Notes: generated by a model not told the origin, from the sequence alone. Positions 1 through 5,002 are shown, counted from the first letter of the stretch. The stretch is DNA of 5,114 bases from an uncultured Actinomycetes bacterium (GCA_903826715.1 CAIKFN010000191.1:1-5114); one strand, 5' to 3'. Numbers and translations: made by a program.

Positions 1-105
1 AGCTTCAACACGTGTGAGGTGAGCTTCATCAGGCCAAATAGGACTCTGGGCCGCGGTGTGACCGCGCCATGAGTTCGATGTCCAAGGCTTTTTCGCTTCT
101 ACCAT
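1..105 (-). CDS. Class II 3-deoxy-7-phosphoheptulonate (DAHP) synthase, N-terminal fragment
   Basis: Partial gene: 35 codons from ATG at 105-103, running off the left edge. DAHP synthase condenses phosphoenolpyruvate with erythrose 4-phosphate, the first step of the cytoplasmic shikimate pathway. The visible residues include PWTSNSWR (7-14), AAQSPIWPD (18-26) and HLTRVEA (29-35). This matches the N-terminal pattern of class II enzymes as I recall it, with W..SWR, then Q.P.WPD, then a helix leading to the PPLV region; mycobacterial AroG and the plant enzymes are of this type. Two in-frame stops (TGA, TAG) lie directly before the ATG, so the start is well fixed. There is no Shine-Dalgarno sequence, but a -10-like TACGAT sits 7 nt upstream, fitting a leaderless mRNA. 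It is divergent from nadD. No catalytic residue falls in the fragment, so the call rests on the N-terminal motif alone. Confidence 0.72.
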   Translation of the reverse strand, partial: MVEAKKPWTSNSWRGHTAAQSPIWPDEAHLTRVEA

Positions 106-111
106 CTATCA

Positions 112-141
112 ATCGTAGGGCCTAGGGGGTCTCTAAGGCAA
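112..141 (-). promoter_or_regulatory. Probable leaderless promoter of the DAHP synthase gene
   Basis: Reading the minus strand, TTGCCT (141-136) is followed after 18 nt by TACGAT (117-112). Counting 7 nt past the last T of the -10 box puts the transcription start on A105, the first base of the ATG. The -35 hexamer is identical to the one proposed for the response-regulator promoter at 3999-3994. The hexamers are seen directly; promoter activity is inferred. Confidence 0.5.
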
Positions 142-149
142 TCGCGCTC

Positions 150-155
150 TAGGCT
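150..155 (+). promoter_or_regulatory. -10 box of the nadD promoter (leaderless)
   Basis: TAGGCT fits the TANNNT -10 consensus of actinobacterial housekeeping promoters. Its last base is 7 nt before A162, which places the predicted transcription start exactly on the nadD ATG. No good -35 hexamer is visible at 16-18 nt upstream and no Shine-Dalgarno sequence precedes the ATG, both compatible with leaderless expression. The promoter is back-to-back with that of the DAHP synthase within a 56-bp gap. Confidence 0.5.
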
Positions 156-161
156 CGTGGC

Positions 162-725
162 ATGAAAGCAGATCGCATTGGCCTATTCGGTGGAACCTTT
201 GATCCACCGCACTTTGGCCATGTTGCTGCATTAAAGGCTGCAGTTGCGACAAAGCAGTTTGATTACATTGAGGTAACAGTTGCTGGAGACCCTTACCAAA
301 AGAGCTCCTCAGTGCAACTGCACTCAGCAGATGTTCGATTGAAGATGGCCCATGCGGCCTTCGACGGCATCGAGGGAGTGCGTGTTTCTGACCGTGAAAT
401 TAAACGTAATGGCCCTTCGTACACAATTGAAACTGTTCGTGAATTACTAAATGACGCCGAACATGTCGACCTGCTCATTGGTGCCGATCTTTCTTCGCAG
501 CTCGATTCATGGCACGAATCGGTGCTGCTTCGCTCTTTGGTAAAAGTCGGTGTCATTCCACGACCAGGCGGCGAGGAGGATTTACCGCTCGGATGGAATG
601 CATATTTGGTGCCAATGGATCCGGTTGACTTGTCGAGCACGTTCATTCGTGAAGCTGCAAATCTCAATGAAAATCTTCAGGATTTGGTGCCTGACCCGGT
701 AATTCCCATTTTTGAAGGCCGGTAG
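162..725 (+). CDS. nadD: Nicotinate-nucleotide adenylyltransferase NadD
   Basis: This 187-residue cytoplasmic enzyme transfers AMP from ATP to nicotinate mononucleotide, giving nicotinate adenine dinucleotide, the penultimate step of NAD synthesis. The nucleotidyltransferase signature GGTFDPPHFGH is at residues 10-20 and contains the H-x-G-H nucleotide-binding motif (H17, H20). GPSYTIET (84-91) and LIGADLSSQLDSWHE (105-119) match conserved NadD blocks around the substrate pocket. LSSTFIR (157-163) is the C-terminal ISSTxIR motif that binds the ATP phosphates. Length is slightly below the usual 190-215. The start is fixed by the N-terminal beta strand (RIGLFGG) immediately after the ATG and by the -10 box 7 nt upstream. 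It is the first gene of a probable nadD - small membrane protein - rsfS unit, and nadD next to rsfS is a common bacterial arrangement. Confidence 0.95.
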   Translation: MKADRIGLFGGTFDPPHFGHVAALKAAVATKQFDYIEVTVAGDPYQKSSSVQLHSADVRLKMAHAAFDGIEGVRVSDREIKRNGPSYTIETVRELLNDAEHVDLLIGADLSSQLDSWHESVLLRSLVKVGVIPRPGGEEDLPLGWNAYLVPMDPVDLSSTFIREAANLNENLQDLVPDPVIPIFEGR

Positions 726-728
726 CTG

Positions 729-734
729 TAGTCT
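729..734 (+). promoter_or_regulatory. Possible internal -10 box before the small membrane protein
   Basis: TAGTCT, four bases past the nadD stop codon, fits TANNNT. The predicted transcription start is about 741, two bases before the ATG at 743, and no Shine-Dalgarno sequence is present. It may be an internal, almost leaderless promoter for the downstream pair. A chance match is quite possible because no -35 box stands out. Confidence 0.3.
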
Positions 735-742
735 TTTAGTAG

Positions 743-922
743 ATGGCCGTACGCAACTATGACCTATCCGGACACAGGTCACCAAGACTGTCCGTTCTGG
801 AAACGGCGCCCCTAAGGCGCCAAGACGTTCGACGCTCGAAGCAGCGCTACGTAGTTGCTGGCCTTGTTTCTGTTTCGCTTCCATTCATGGCTGCGATCAT
901 TGTGCTTGGGGTGGCCCACTGA
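743..922 (+). CDS. Small single-pass membrane protein between nadD and rsfS
   Basis: A 59-residue protein with no family I recognise. Residues 1-36 are polar and rich in arginine (R4, R12, R15, R25, R26, R30, R31, R34), ending in a basic stretch RRSKQR at 30-35. Residues 37-58 form one hydrophobic helix (from YVVAGLVSVSLPF to IIVLGV), and the chain ends two residues later. The positive-inside rule predicts a cytoplasmic N-terminus and a C-terminus at the outer face. It starts 17 nt after the nadD stop. Its TGA overlaps the proposed CTG start of rsfS by two bases, so translation of the two is probably coupled. Reality is supported by tight packing, by having a start codon where the overlapping rsfS frame has none, and by the coherent membrane topology. 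Some actinobacteria carry a LytR-CpsA-Psr membrane gene between nadD and rsfS; this protein is far too short to be one and shows none of that domain. Confidence 0.65.
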   Translation: MAVRNYDLSGHRSPRLSVLETAPLRRQDVRRSKQRYVVAGLVSVSLPFMAAIIVLGVAH

Positions 923-1320
923 GCCAGGCCTTATTCAGCAGCGAGCAGTCTCGCGGTCCACACACAGATTTCGTCGCCAAACTTATTGATGCAGCTCAGC
1001 GTGGCGCTGATGAGAAGCTAAGTCTTGATACTGCGGCACTCGACCTTCGTGAACTTGTCGACTCATTTGATGCATTAATTGTTGCGGTAGGTCGAAATGA
1101 CCGCCAAGTTCGATCAATCGCTGAAGAAATCGAGCGACTCATTGAAGTCGAGCTAGGTATAAAGCCAATTCGAGAAGAAGGCTGGACTTCAGGTCAGTGG
1201 GTCGCACTTGATTATGGCGATGTAATCATTCACGTTTTTGATGAAGAGTCTCGCGACTATTACGACTTAGAACATCTGTGGAGCGCAGCGCCGTCACAGC
1301 ACACTGAGCACACTCGTTAA
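919..1320 (+). CDS. rsfS: Ribosomal silencing factor RsfS (Iojap/YbeB family), CTG start
   Basis: RsfS binds ribosomal protein uL14 on the 50S subunit, blocks joining to 30S and lowers translation during starvation. From CTG 919 the product is 133 residues, within the family's range. The conserved core is clear: DFVAKLIDAAQRGADEK near the N-terminus, FDALIVAVGRNDRQVRSIAE (equivalent to the family's F.i.S..S.RQV.aIAdeI), then the C-terminal block EEGWTSGQWVALDYGDVIIH followed by VF, DEESRDYYDLEHLW. The frame is open from 763, yet holds no ATG, GTG or TTG at all, and the protein has no internal methionine. CTG 919 overlaps the preceding TGA (CTGA), and GGGGTGG at 908-914 can pair with the anti-Shine-Dalgarno sequence through G-U wobble, so this start is the best available. 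ATT 883 is a weaker alternative. A standard gene caller could miss or shorten this gene. Confidence 0.88.
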   Translation: MSQALFSSEQSRGPHTDFVAKLIDAAQRGADEKLSLDTAALDLRELVDSFDALIVAVGRNDRQVRSIAEEIERLIEVELGIKPIREEGWTSGQWVALDYGDVIIHVFDEESRDYYDLEHLWSAAPSQHTEHTR

Positions 1321-1327
1321 TTAACGA
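1314..1327. repeat. 14-bp perfect palindrome containing both convergent stop codons
   Basis: TCGTTAATTAACGA reads the same on both strands. Its centre holds the TAA stop of rsfS (1318-1320, plus) and the TAA stop of the lipoprotein gene (1319-1317, minus), so the two genes overlap tail-to-tail by 4 nt. The stem is AT-rich with no loop and no adjacent T-tract, so it is unlikely to act as an intrinsic terminator by itself. Confidence 0.8.
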
Positions 1328-1886
1328 ATTGAGAGTACTCGTACGCAAAGACTCGGCCGGCCGTTTTTCCCGATGGCAATGCCGCGTTTTGTCTCACACC
1401 TTCAATTGCAAAGATCACGCCATTGTGAGCTCCGGCCGCCTGAGCTGTCAGAACTATTTGCGCAATAGCTATCGGGCGCTCGATCAAGGTGAACGCCGAA
1501 ATAGATGAAGCGAGGTTTACACGAACAGCACCATTAAATACATTTACCTGCAGTATCTGTAGCCCATTAGGGACTGCACTTTGTTCATGTGCTGCAATTT
1601 CGAGGGGGGTTAAGTTAAGTAGGAGCTGGTTGAGCACATCAACAACCTGCGCTGGTGCAATGACGACTCTTCGTGAAATGACTAGGTGGCCAGCTCGGAC
1701 CAGATAAATAGGAGCACGAGCGAACTGCACGGAGCTTTTAGTTCCCGGAACGTTCTTGTCGAGCAGGCCAAAAGGAATCTTCGACTTTGCAATTGCTACG
1801 GGGCCCTTAGATTGAGGGATAAGCGAACAACTGCTCAGTAGCAACGCTCCTATACAGAGTGCGAGTACTGTACGTAATTTTTTCAT
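1317..1886 (-). CDS. GerMN-domain lipoprotein, miniature LpqB-like partner of the two-component system
   Basis: A 189-residue predicted lipoprotein. Residues 1-19 form a type II signal peptide: basic start (KKLR), hydrophobic core, and lipobox LSSC with the lipidated cysteine at C20. Residues about 57-165 fit the GerMN fold, with beta strand APIYLVRAGHLVISRRV (58-74), a helix VVDVLNQLLLNLTPLE (81-96), then AVPNGLQILQVNVFNGAVRV (104-123) and IAIAQIVLTAQAA (139-151), and a closing DY/EY-type end (YEYSQF). GerMN is named from a spore germination protein but is widespread in envelope lipoproteins, including the N-terminal part of actinobacterial LpqB. LpqB follows mtrA-mtrB and modulates MtrB; the same gene position here suggests the same role. 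Unlike LpqB (about 580 residues), this protein lacks the C-terminal beta-propeller. The ATG overlaps the kinase stop (ATGA). The role is inferred from context and domain. Confidence 0.82.
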   Translation of the reverse strand: MKKLRTVLALCIGALLLSSCSLIPQSKGPVAIAKSKIPFGLLDKNVPGTKSSVQFARAPIYLVRAGHLVISRRVVIAPAQVVDVLNQLLLNLTPLEIAAHEQSAVPNGLQILQVNVFNGAVRVNLASSISAFTLIERPIAIAQIVLTAQAAGAHNGVIFAIEGVRQNAALPSGKTAGRVFAYEYSQFVN

Positions 1887-3274
1887 GCGTACTCCTCAGA
1901 ACTTATAGGAATCGAAATCTGTAGTCTTGCTCCACCCTCTGGGCTTTCGAGAACGATAATTGATCCGTCAAAAGCCACAATGTGTTCTCGAACGAGTGCG
2001 AGTCCAAGTCCTGTGCCACGGACTGAACTTCTGTCGTGAGCTATTCGACCTCTAAAGAATCTCTCGAATACTTGGGAGCGCTCATCTGGGGCTATTCCAG
2101 TCCCAGCGTCATCAACGTTCACTATGAAACTTGCTTCTGTGCACGTAACTCGAATTGCAACGACGCCACCTGCATACCTCGTTGCATTGTCCAAAAGGTT
2201 TGCAATAACTCTCTCGAAGCGTCGACGGTCAACAACGATGTGAGGATTCTTGACACTTGCGTCAAGTTCAATTGATGGTGCCTCAATCCCAAGTCTCCTA
2301 GCTGCAGACCGTGCAGCCTGATTGACAAGTTCGATTGCGGCGACATTTTCGCTGACGTGCGGCGTAGCCCCCGCATCATTCCTGGCCATTTCCAAGAGGT
2401 CTTCGACCAAGGTTTGAAAGATAGCTAAGTCAGCCGTGAGGAGGTCCAAACTCTCTTGCCCGGCGGGCGATAGATCTGCACGGTGTTGCTGAAGAATCGC
2501 TGCTGTAGTTACGACTGTTGTAAGTGGGGAGCGAAGTTCATGAGAAACGTCGCTCGCAAAACGTGCATCACGGTCAAGTCGCTCCACTAGTTGAGCAACC
2601 ATTTCGTTGAATGAGTTAGATAATTGCTGAACTTCTCGGTCTGCATTGTTTACGCTGAGTCGGGTATCAAGTTGTCCTTGCGCAATTAGTGCTGCAGCTT
2701 CTGAGACCTCTCGAAGTGGTTTCACCACACGTCTAGTAGCCCATAGTCCACCAACAATTCCAATTACAGAGATTGCAAGAGTACCTAGCGAAAGAAGCTC
2801 GAGCAACGTTTGAAGAGTATTAGACAGAGACGAAAGACTAAATACTTCAAAATACTCAGAGTGCACTGAAGGAATTGGAAGCCCCACGATGAAGATGTCC
2901 TGATTTGCAAAACGAACTGTCTGCTCGGTGACTGTTCCTTTGTCAGCCGCAGAAATTGTTGCTGCACTAATTTCAGGTGGCTGTGCACCTGAACTTTCTG
3001 AGAGCCACTGACCCTGGGTGCGAACCAGTGCTTGTGTATTCGTAGCTTTTTCAATTGAGTTGAGCGTGGCGGTAAGTCCTGAGGGGTTCGTTGAAAGAGT
3101 ATTTCTAACGAGGGTTGCATTCTCGTAACTCTGCTTCAAGTCAGTGCTTTGCTGATTATTAATTAAAATGCTGAGCACGCCAAAGTAGGTGAGGGATGCA
3201 AAGAGGGAACTAAGAACGAACGATCCGAGTCCGAACGTCACTAGGAGTCGAGTACGCAGACTCCTCTGGTGCAC
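1883..3274 (-). CDS. mtrB: MtrB-like membrane sensor histidine kinase
   Basis: A 463-residue sensor kinase that should autophosphorylate and pass phosphate to the adjacent response regulator. Order: basic N-terminus (RSLRTR); TM1 about 10-38; an extracytoplasmic sensor region about 39-153; TM2 about 154-179; HAMP about 180-233 (RRVVKPLREVSEAA, with SFNEMV at 221-226); HisKA with the H-box FASDVSHELRSPLTT, phosphorylated H245; and the HATPase domain with N-box N359LLDN, G1 box DDAGTGI (388-394) and G2 box RGTGLGL (419-425). The H-box SDVSHELR and the gene order RR-kinase-GerMN lipoprotein match MtrB. MtrB of Mycobacterium is longer (about 567). All catalytic boxes are intact. It starts at GTG 3274, overlapping the regulator's TAG by one base (TAGTG), with no clear Shine-Dalgarno sequence, so translational coupling is likely. 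General kinase function is certain; MtrB orthology is less so. The sensed signal is not visible, though MtrB is linked to the cell wall and division. Confidence 0.93.
   Translation of the reverse strand: MHQRSLRTRLLVTFGLGSFVLSSLFASLTYFGVLSILINNQQSTDLKQSYENATLVRNTLSTNPSGLTATLNSIEKATNTQALVRTQGQWLSESSGAQPPEISAATISAADKGTVTEQTVRFANQDIFIVGLPIPSVHSEYFEVFSLSSLSNTLQTLLELLSLGTLAISVIGIVGGLWATRRVVKPLREVSEAAALIAQGQLDTRLSVNNADREVQQLSNSFNEMVAQLVERLDRDARFASDVSHELRSPLTTVVTTAAILQQHRADLSPAGQESLDLLTADLAIFQTLVEDLLEMARNDAGATPHVSENVAAIELVNQAARSAARRLGIEAPSIELDASVKNPHIVVDRRRFERVIANLLDNATRYAGGVVAIRVTCTEASFIVNVDDAGTGIAPDERSQVFERFFRGRIAHDRSSVRGTGLGLALVREHIVAFDGSIIVLESPEGGARLQISIPISSEEYA
1892..1897 (-). promoter_or_regulatory. 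Strong ribosome binding site of the GerMN lipoprotein gene
   Basis: GAGGAG on the minus strand lies 5 nt before ATG 1886-1884, inside the last codons of the kinase gene. It fixes the lipoprotein start and supports separate initiation in addition to coupling through the ATGA overlap. Confidence 0.75.
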
Positions 3275-3948
3275 TAGAGGACCAACTTGTAGCCAGTACC
3301 TCGAACGGTAATGAGGAATGTGGGGTTGGCTGGGTCAGGTTCAATCTTTGTGCGTAGACGTCTCATGTGAACGTCCACGAGTCGGGTGTCGCCGAAGTAG
3401 TCGTATCCCCAAACGCGCTCAAGGAGGTCTTCGCGCGAGAGTACTTTTCCGTTCATGGATGCGAGATCTGTAAGTAATCGGAATTCGGTTGAGGTCAGGT
3501 GCAATTCGCTGCCGTCGCTCTTCTTGACGATTCCTTCATCTGGAATAACTGTGAGTTCGCCGAGGGTGAATGAGTTTGTGCTTTTTTCTGGTCTCCGACG
3601 AAGGTGGGCCTTTACTCGCGCAAGTAGTTCTTCGGGAATGAATGGCTTTGTTACGTAGTCATCCGCACCAGATTCGAGACCTAAGACAACATCCGTAGTT
3701 TGATCTCGGGCCGAGACAATAACTATCGGGCAGTCACTGACTTCACGAATCTGCTTGCATGTTTCGAATCCAGTCATCCCGGGCAACATAATGTCAACAA
3801 TTGCGACGTCACTTGCCATGCGTGTGAACATTGCAATACCAACTTCACCACTGGCGGCGTCATCAACTTCAAATCCCTCGCTTTCGAACATGAGTCGAAG
3901 GGCGGAACGGATGTGGTCGTCATCTTCAACAATCAAAATGTGAGGCAC
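3274..3948 (-). CDS. mtrA: MtrA-like OmpR-family response regulator
   Basis: A 224-residue DNA-binding regulator with a receiver domain (3-118) and an OmpR/PhoB winged-helix domain (about 126-222). Receiver residues are complete: acidic E8-D9-D10, phosphoacceptor D52 in VDIMLPGMTG, S79, and K101 in the TKPF motif, with Y98 as the switch aromatic. In the output domain, LTSTEFRLL (151-159), VWGYDYFGDTRLVDVHMRRL (179-198), DPANPTFLITVRGTGYK (205-221) closely follow the mycobacterial MtrA C-terminus, where I recall LVDVHVQRLRAKVEKDPENP and then a TVRGVGYK motif. MtrA controls genes of replication, division and cell wall turnover in actinobacteria; the targets here are unknown. The GTG start is fixed by AAGGAG 5 nt upstream. 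It is the promoter-proximal gene of the operon and divergent from xerC, whose promoter it may influence. Confidence 0.94.
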   Translation of the reverse strand: MPHILIVEDDDHIRSALRLMFESEGFEVDDAASGEVGIAMFTRMASDVAIVDIMLPGMTGFETCKQIREVSDCPIVIVSARDQTTDVVLGLESGADDYVTKPFIPEELLARVKAHLRRRPEKSTNSFTLGELTVIPDEGIVKKSDGSELHLTSTEFRLLTDLASMNGKVLSREDLLERVWGYDYFGDTRLVDVHMRRLRTKIEPDPANPTFLITVRGTGYKLVL

Positions 3949-3965
3949 AGGTTCTCCTTAGGAAT
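3949..3965 (-). promoter_or_regulatory. Short leader and Shine-Dalgarno of the response regulator
   Basis: AAGGAG (3959-3954, minus) is followed by a 5-nt spacer and GTG 3948. With the proposed -10 box the transcript would start near A3965, giving a 17-nt leader. It is the only plausible promoter-proximal gene here that has a leader with a strong Shine-Dalgarno sequence, unlike its leaderless neighbours. Confidence 0.65.
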
Positions 3966-3971
3966 ACAACA

Positions 3972-3999
3972 AGCCTACCGAGGTCACGGCTTCAGGCAA
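3972..3999 (-). promoter_or_regulatory. Probable promoter of the mtrA-mtrB-lipoprotein operon
   Basis: On the minus strand TTGCCT (3999-3994), a 16-nt spacer and TAGGCT (3977-3972) form a -35/-10 pair. The -10 equals that of nadD and the -35 equals that of the DAHP synthase gene. The -10 box lies in the left arm of the inverted repeat. The spacer contains a GTCAC element (3983-3987 on the plus strand). Confidence 0.55.
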
Positions 4000-4009
4000 T
4001 GACGCTCGG

Positions 4010-4015
4010 TAGCCT
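4010..4015 (+). promoter_or_regulatory. -10 box of xerC, consistent with leaderless GTG start
   Basis: TAGCCT fits TANNNT and predicts transcription starting at 4022-4023, directly at an in-frame GTG of xerC. There is no recognisable -35 hexamer at 16-18 nt upstream. This box argues for GTG 4023 over ATG 3999, because an mRNA from here would not contain 3999. Confidence 0.5.
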
Positions 4016-4022
4016 TGTTTAT

Positions 4023-4931
4023 GTGTCGGGATCACAAAAAACAGAGCGGGCCAAGAGCCCCTGGCTTCTTGAGGGCTTTGTAGCGACCTTGAAGACCAAG
4101 AACCGCTCTGAAGCAACGCTTCGTGCCTACATCAGTGACATTGAACAGTTCATTAACTGGGCCGAGGGAAATAAGCACCCAGACTTTAGAAAAATTACGA
4201 AACGAACATTGCGTGATTACCTAGCCTTCATGACATTGCGCGGTGACGAGCGAACATCAATTATGAGAAGGCGAGCATCACTTCGCAGTTACTTCACCTG
4301 GCTCGTCGAACGCAAACATCTCGACGAAAGTCCCGCTGCTCGTCTCTCTGCCCCTAAGCCAAATGCACAGTTGCCGAAGATTGTTGTACGTGAACAACTC
4401 GAAAATCTCCTTGACGTTGACTGGGGTGACGACAAGTTCGCGGTGTTAGACCGAGCTGTCTGTGAAGTGCTCTATGGAGCTGGTCTTCGCGTCAGTGAGC
4501 TTTGTGGTTTAAATGCATCAAGTGTTGATTTCAAACAAGGACTACTTCGAGTACTCGGTAAAGGTCGAAAAGAACGAATTGTTCCGCTCCATGACCAAGG
4601 ACTCAAAGCAGTAAAAGAATGGGTGAAAGATGCCCGTGATGAAGTGGCAACACCAGATTCTCCAAAAGATGCCCTTTTCCTTAATCGCCGAGGCAACCGC
4701 CTAGGAACTAGAGACGTGCGCAGAATTCTCGATAACCGAGTTGCCATGGGTCACATCCATCCCCACGCCCTTCGCCACACCTACGCCACGCATTTATTAG
4801 AAGGTGGCGCTGACCTTCGAGTTGTTCAAGAATTACTAGGTCACGAAAGCCTCACTACCACCCAGCTCTATACCCACGTATCTAAATCACGACTGCAAAA
4901 GGTCCACCACCAGACCCATCCTCGGGGGTAG
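4023..4931 (+). CDS. xerC: Tyrosine recombinase XerC
   Basis: A site-specific recombinase (302 residues from GTG 4023) that with XerD resolves chromosome dimers at dif during division, acting in the cytoplasm on DNA. The N-terminal SAM-like core-binding domain covers about 12-102 (LLEGFVATLKTKNRSEATLR, region RRRASLRSYFTWL). The catalytic domain follows with all active residues: R156 (GAGLRVSEL), K180 (GKGRKER), H248 and R251 (HALRHTYATHL), H274 (LLGHESL) and the nucleophile Y283 (LYTHVS). The C-terminal SRLQKVHHQTHPRG matches the end of XerC proteins, usually YTHvs..RL..vy...HPRA. An upstream in-frame ATG (3999) would add eight residues not resembling the family; it overlaps the mtrA -35 box and has no good Shine-Dalgarno, so GTG 4023 is preferred. 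Location just before rpsB is common for xerC in Gram-positive bacteria. XerC rather than XerD is inferred from this and the C-terminus. Confidence 0.92.
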   Translation: MSGSQKTERAKSPWLLEGFVATLKTKNRSEATLRAYISDIEQFINWAEGNKHPDFRKITKRTLRDYLAFMTLRGDERTSIMRRRASLRSYFTWLVERKHLDESPAARLSAPKPNAQLPKIVVREQLENLLDVDWGDDKFAVLDRAVCEVLYGAGLRVSELCGLNASSVDFKQGLLRVLGKGRKERIVPLHDQGLKAVKEWVKDARDEVATPDSPKDALFLNRRGNRLGTRDVRRILDNRVAMGHIHPHALRHTYATHLLEGGADLRVVQELLGHESLTTTQLYTHVSKSRLQKVHHQTHPRG

Positions 4932-4954
4932 TGCCAAGCGACTAACATGGACTG

Positions 4955-4975
4955 GCTCTCCCACAATGGGAAAGC
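4955..4975 (+). terminator. Hairpin after xerC, possible weak terminator
   Basis: GCTCTCCCA and TGGGAAAGC pair at 8 of 9 positions (one C-A mismatch) around a CAA loop, 24 nt after the xerC stop. No run of T follows, so it lacks the canonical intrinsic-terminator tail. It could be a tailless terminator or part of the rpsB upstream region. Confidence 0.35.
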
Positions 4976-5002
4976 ATGAGAAATATCCCTGTGGTTTCGT
5001 AC

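Larger units (their letters stand above)
3968..4019. repeat. 15-bp imperfect inverted repeat embracing divergent promoters
   Basis: AACAAGCCTACCGAG (3968-3982) is the reverse complement of CTCGGTAGCCTTGTT (4005-4019) at 14 of 15 positions. GTCA (3983-3986) and TGAC (4000-4003) extend the symmetry with one unpaired base (4004), leaving a 13-nt centre. Each arm carries one -10 box, TAGGCT leftward and TAGCCT rightward, and the single mismatch falls in the variable part of those boxes. It is therefore best read as two mirrored promoters, with a shared operator also possible. It is not followed by a T-tract. Confidence 0.8.

Noticed and set aside
120..154. GCCTAG (120-125) and CTAGGC (149-154) as an operator-like inverted repeat upstream of nadD
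   Set aside because: Only six bases match and the right arm is part of the -10 box; too short to separate from chance.
293..884. Minus-strand open frames opposite nadD and the small membrane gene (293-667 and 582-884)
   Set aside because: They lie opposite well-supported genes, show no domain-like composition (serine/arginine-rich shadow translations) and have no ribosome binding site or promoter of note.
743..1320. The small membrane gene and rsfS as one gene broken by a frameshift
   Set aside because: One extra base near 915-917 would fuse them, but RsfS is a soluble protein without an N-terminal membrane helix, and the CTGA overlap with an upstream wobble Shine-Dalgarno explains two separate genes. 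Read-level checking would settle it.
1317..1886. A spore germination protein, from the GerM name
   Set aside because: The GerMN domain is common in non-sporulating bacteria, and the lipobox plus the two-component operon context fit an envelope lipoprotein. Nothing else points to sporulation.
3999..4022. ATG 3999 as the xerC start
   Set aside because: It overlaps the mtrA -35 box, has no convincing Shine-Dalgarno, adds eight unfamiliar residues, and would be missing from an mRNA started by the TAGCCT box. It is kept only as an alternative.
1489..4747. Other open frames antisense to or out of frame with the lipoprotein, kinase, regulator and xerC genes
   Set aside because: All are embedded in genes with intact catalytic motifs and have low-complexity or unstructured-looking translations; they are shadows.
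4023..4931. A mobile-element integrase instead of XerC
   Set aside because: The length, the HPRG-type C-terminus, the location before rpsB and the absence of attachment repeats, tRNA or phage genes all point to the housekeeping recombinase.
4943..4948. TAACAT as a -10 box for an rpsB promoter
   Set aside because: It fits TANNNT, but no -35 box is found at 16-18 nt and the transcript would begin at the base of the 4955-4975 hairpin; the evidence is too thin to annotate.
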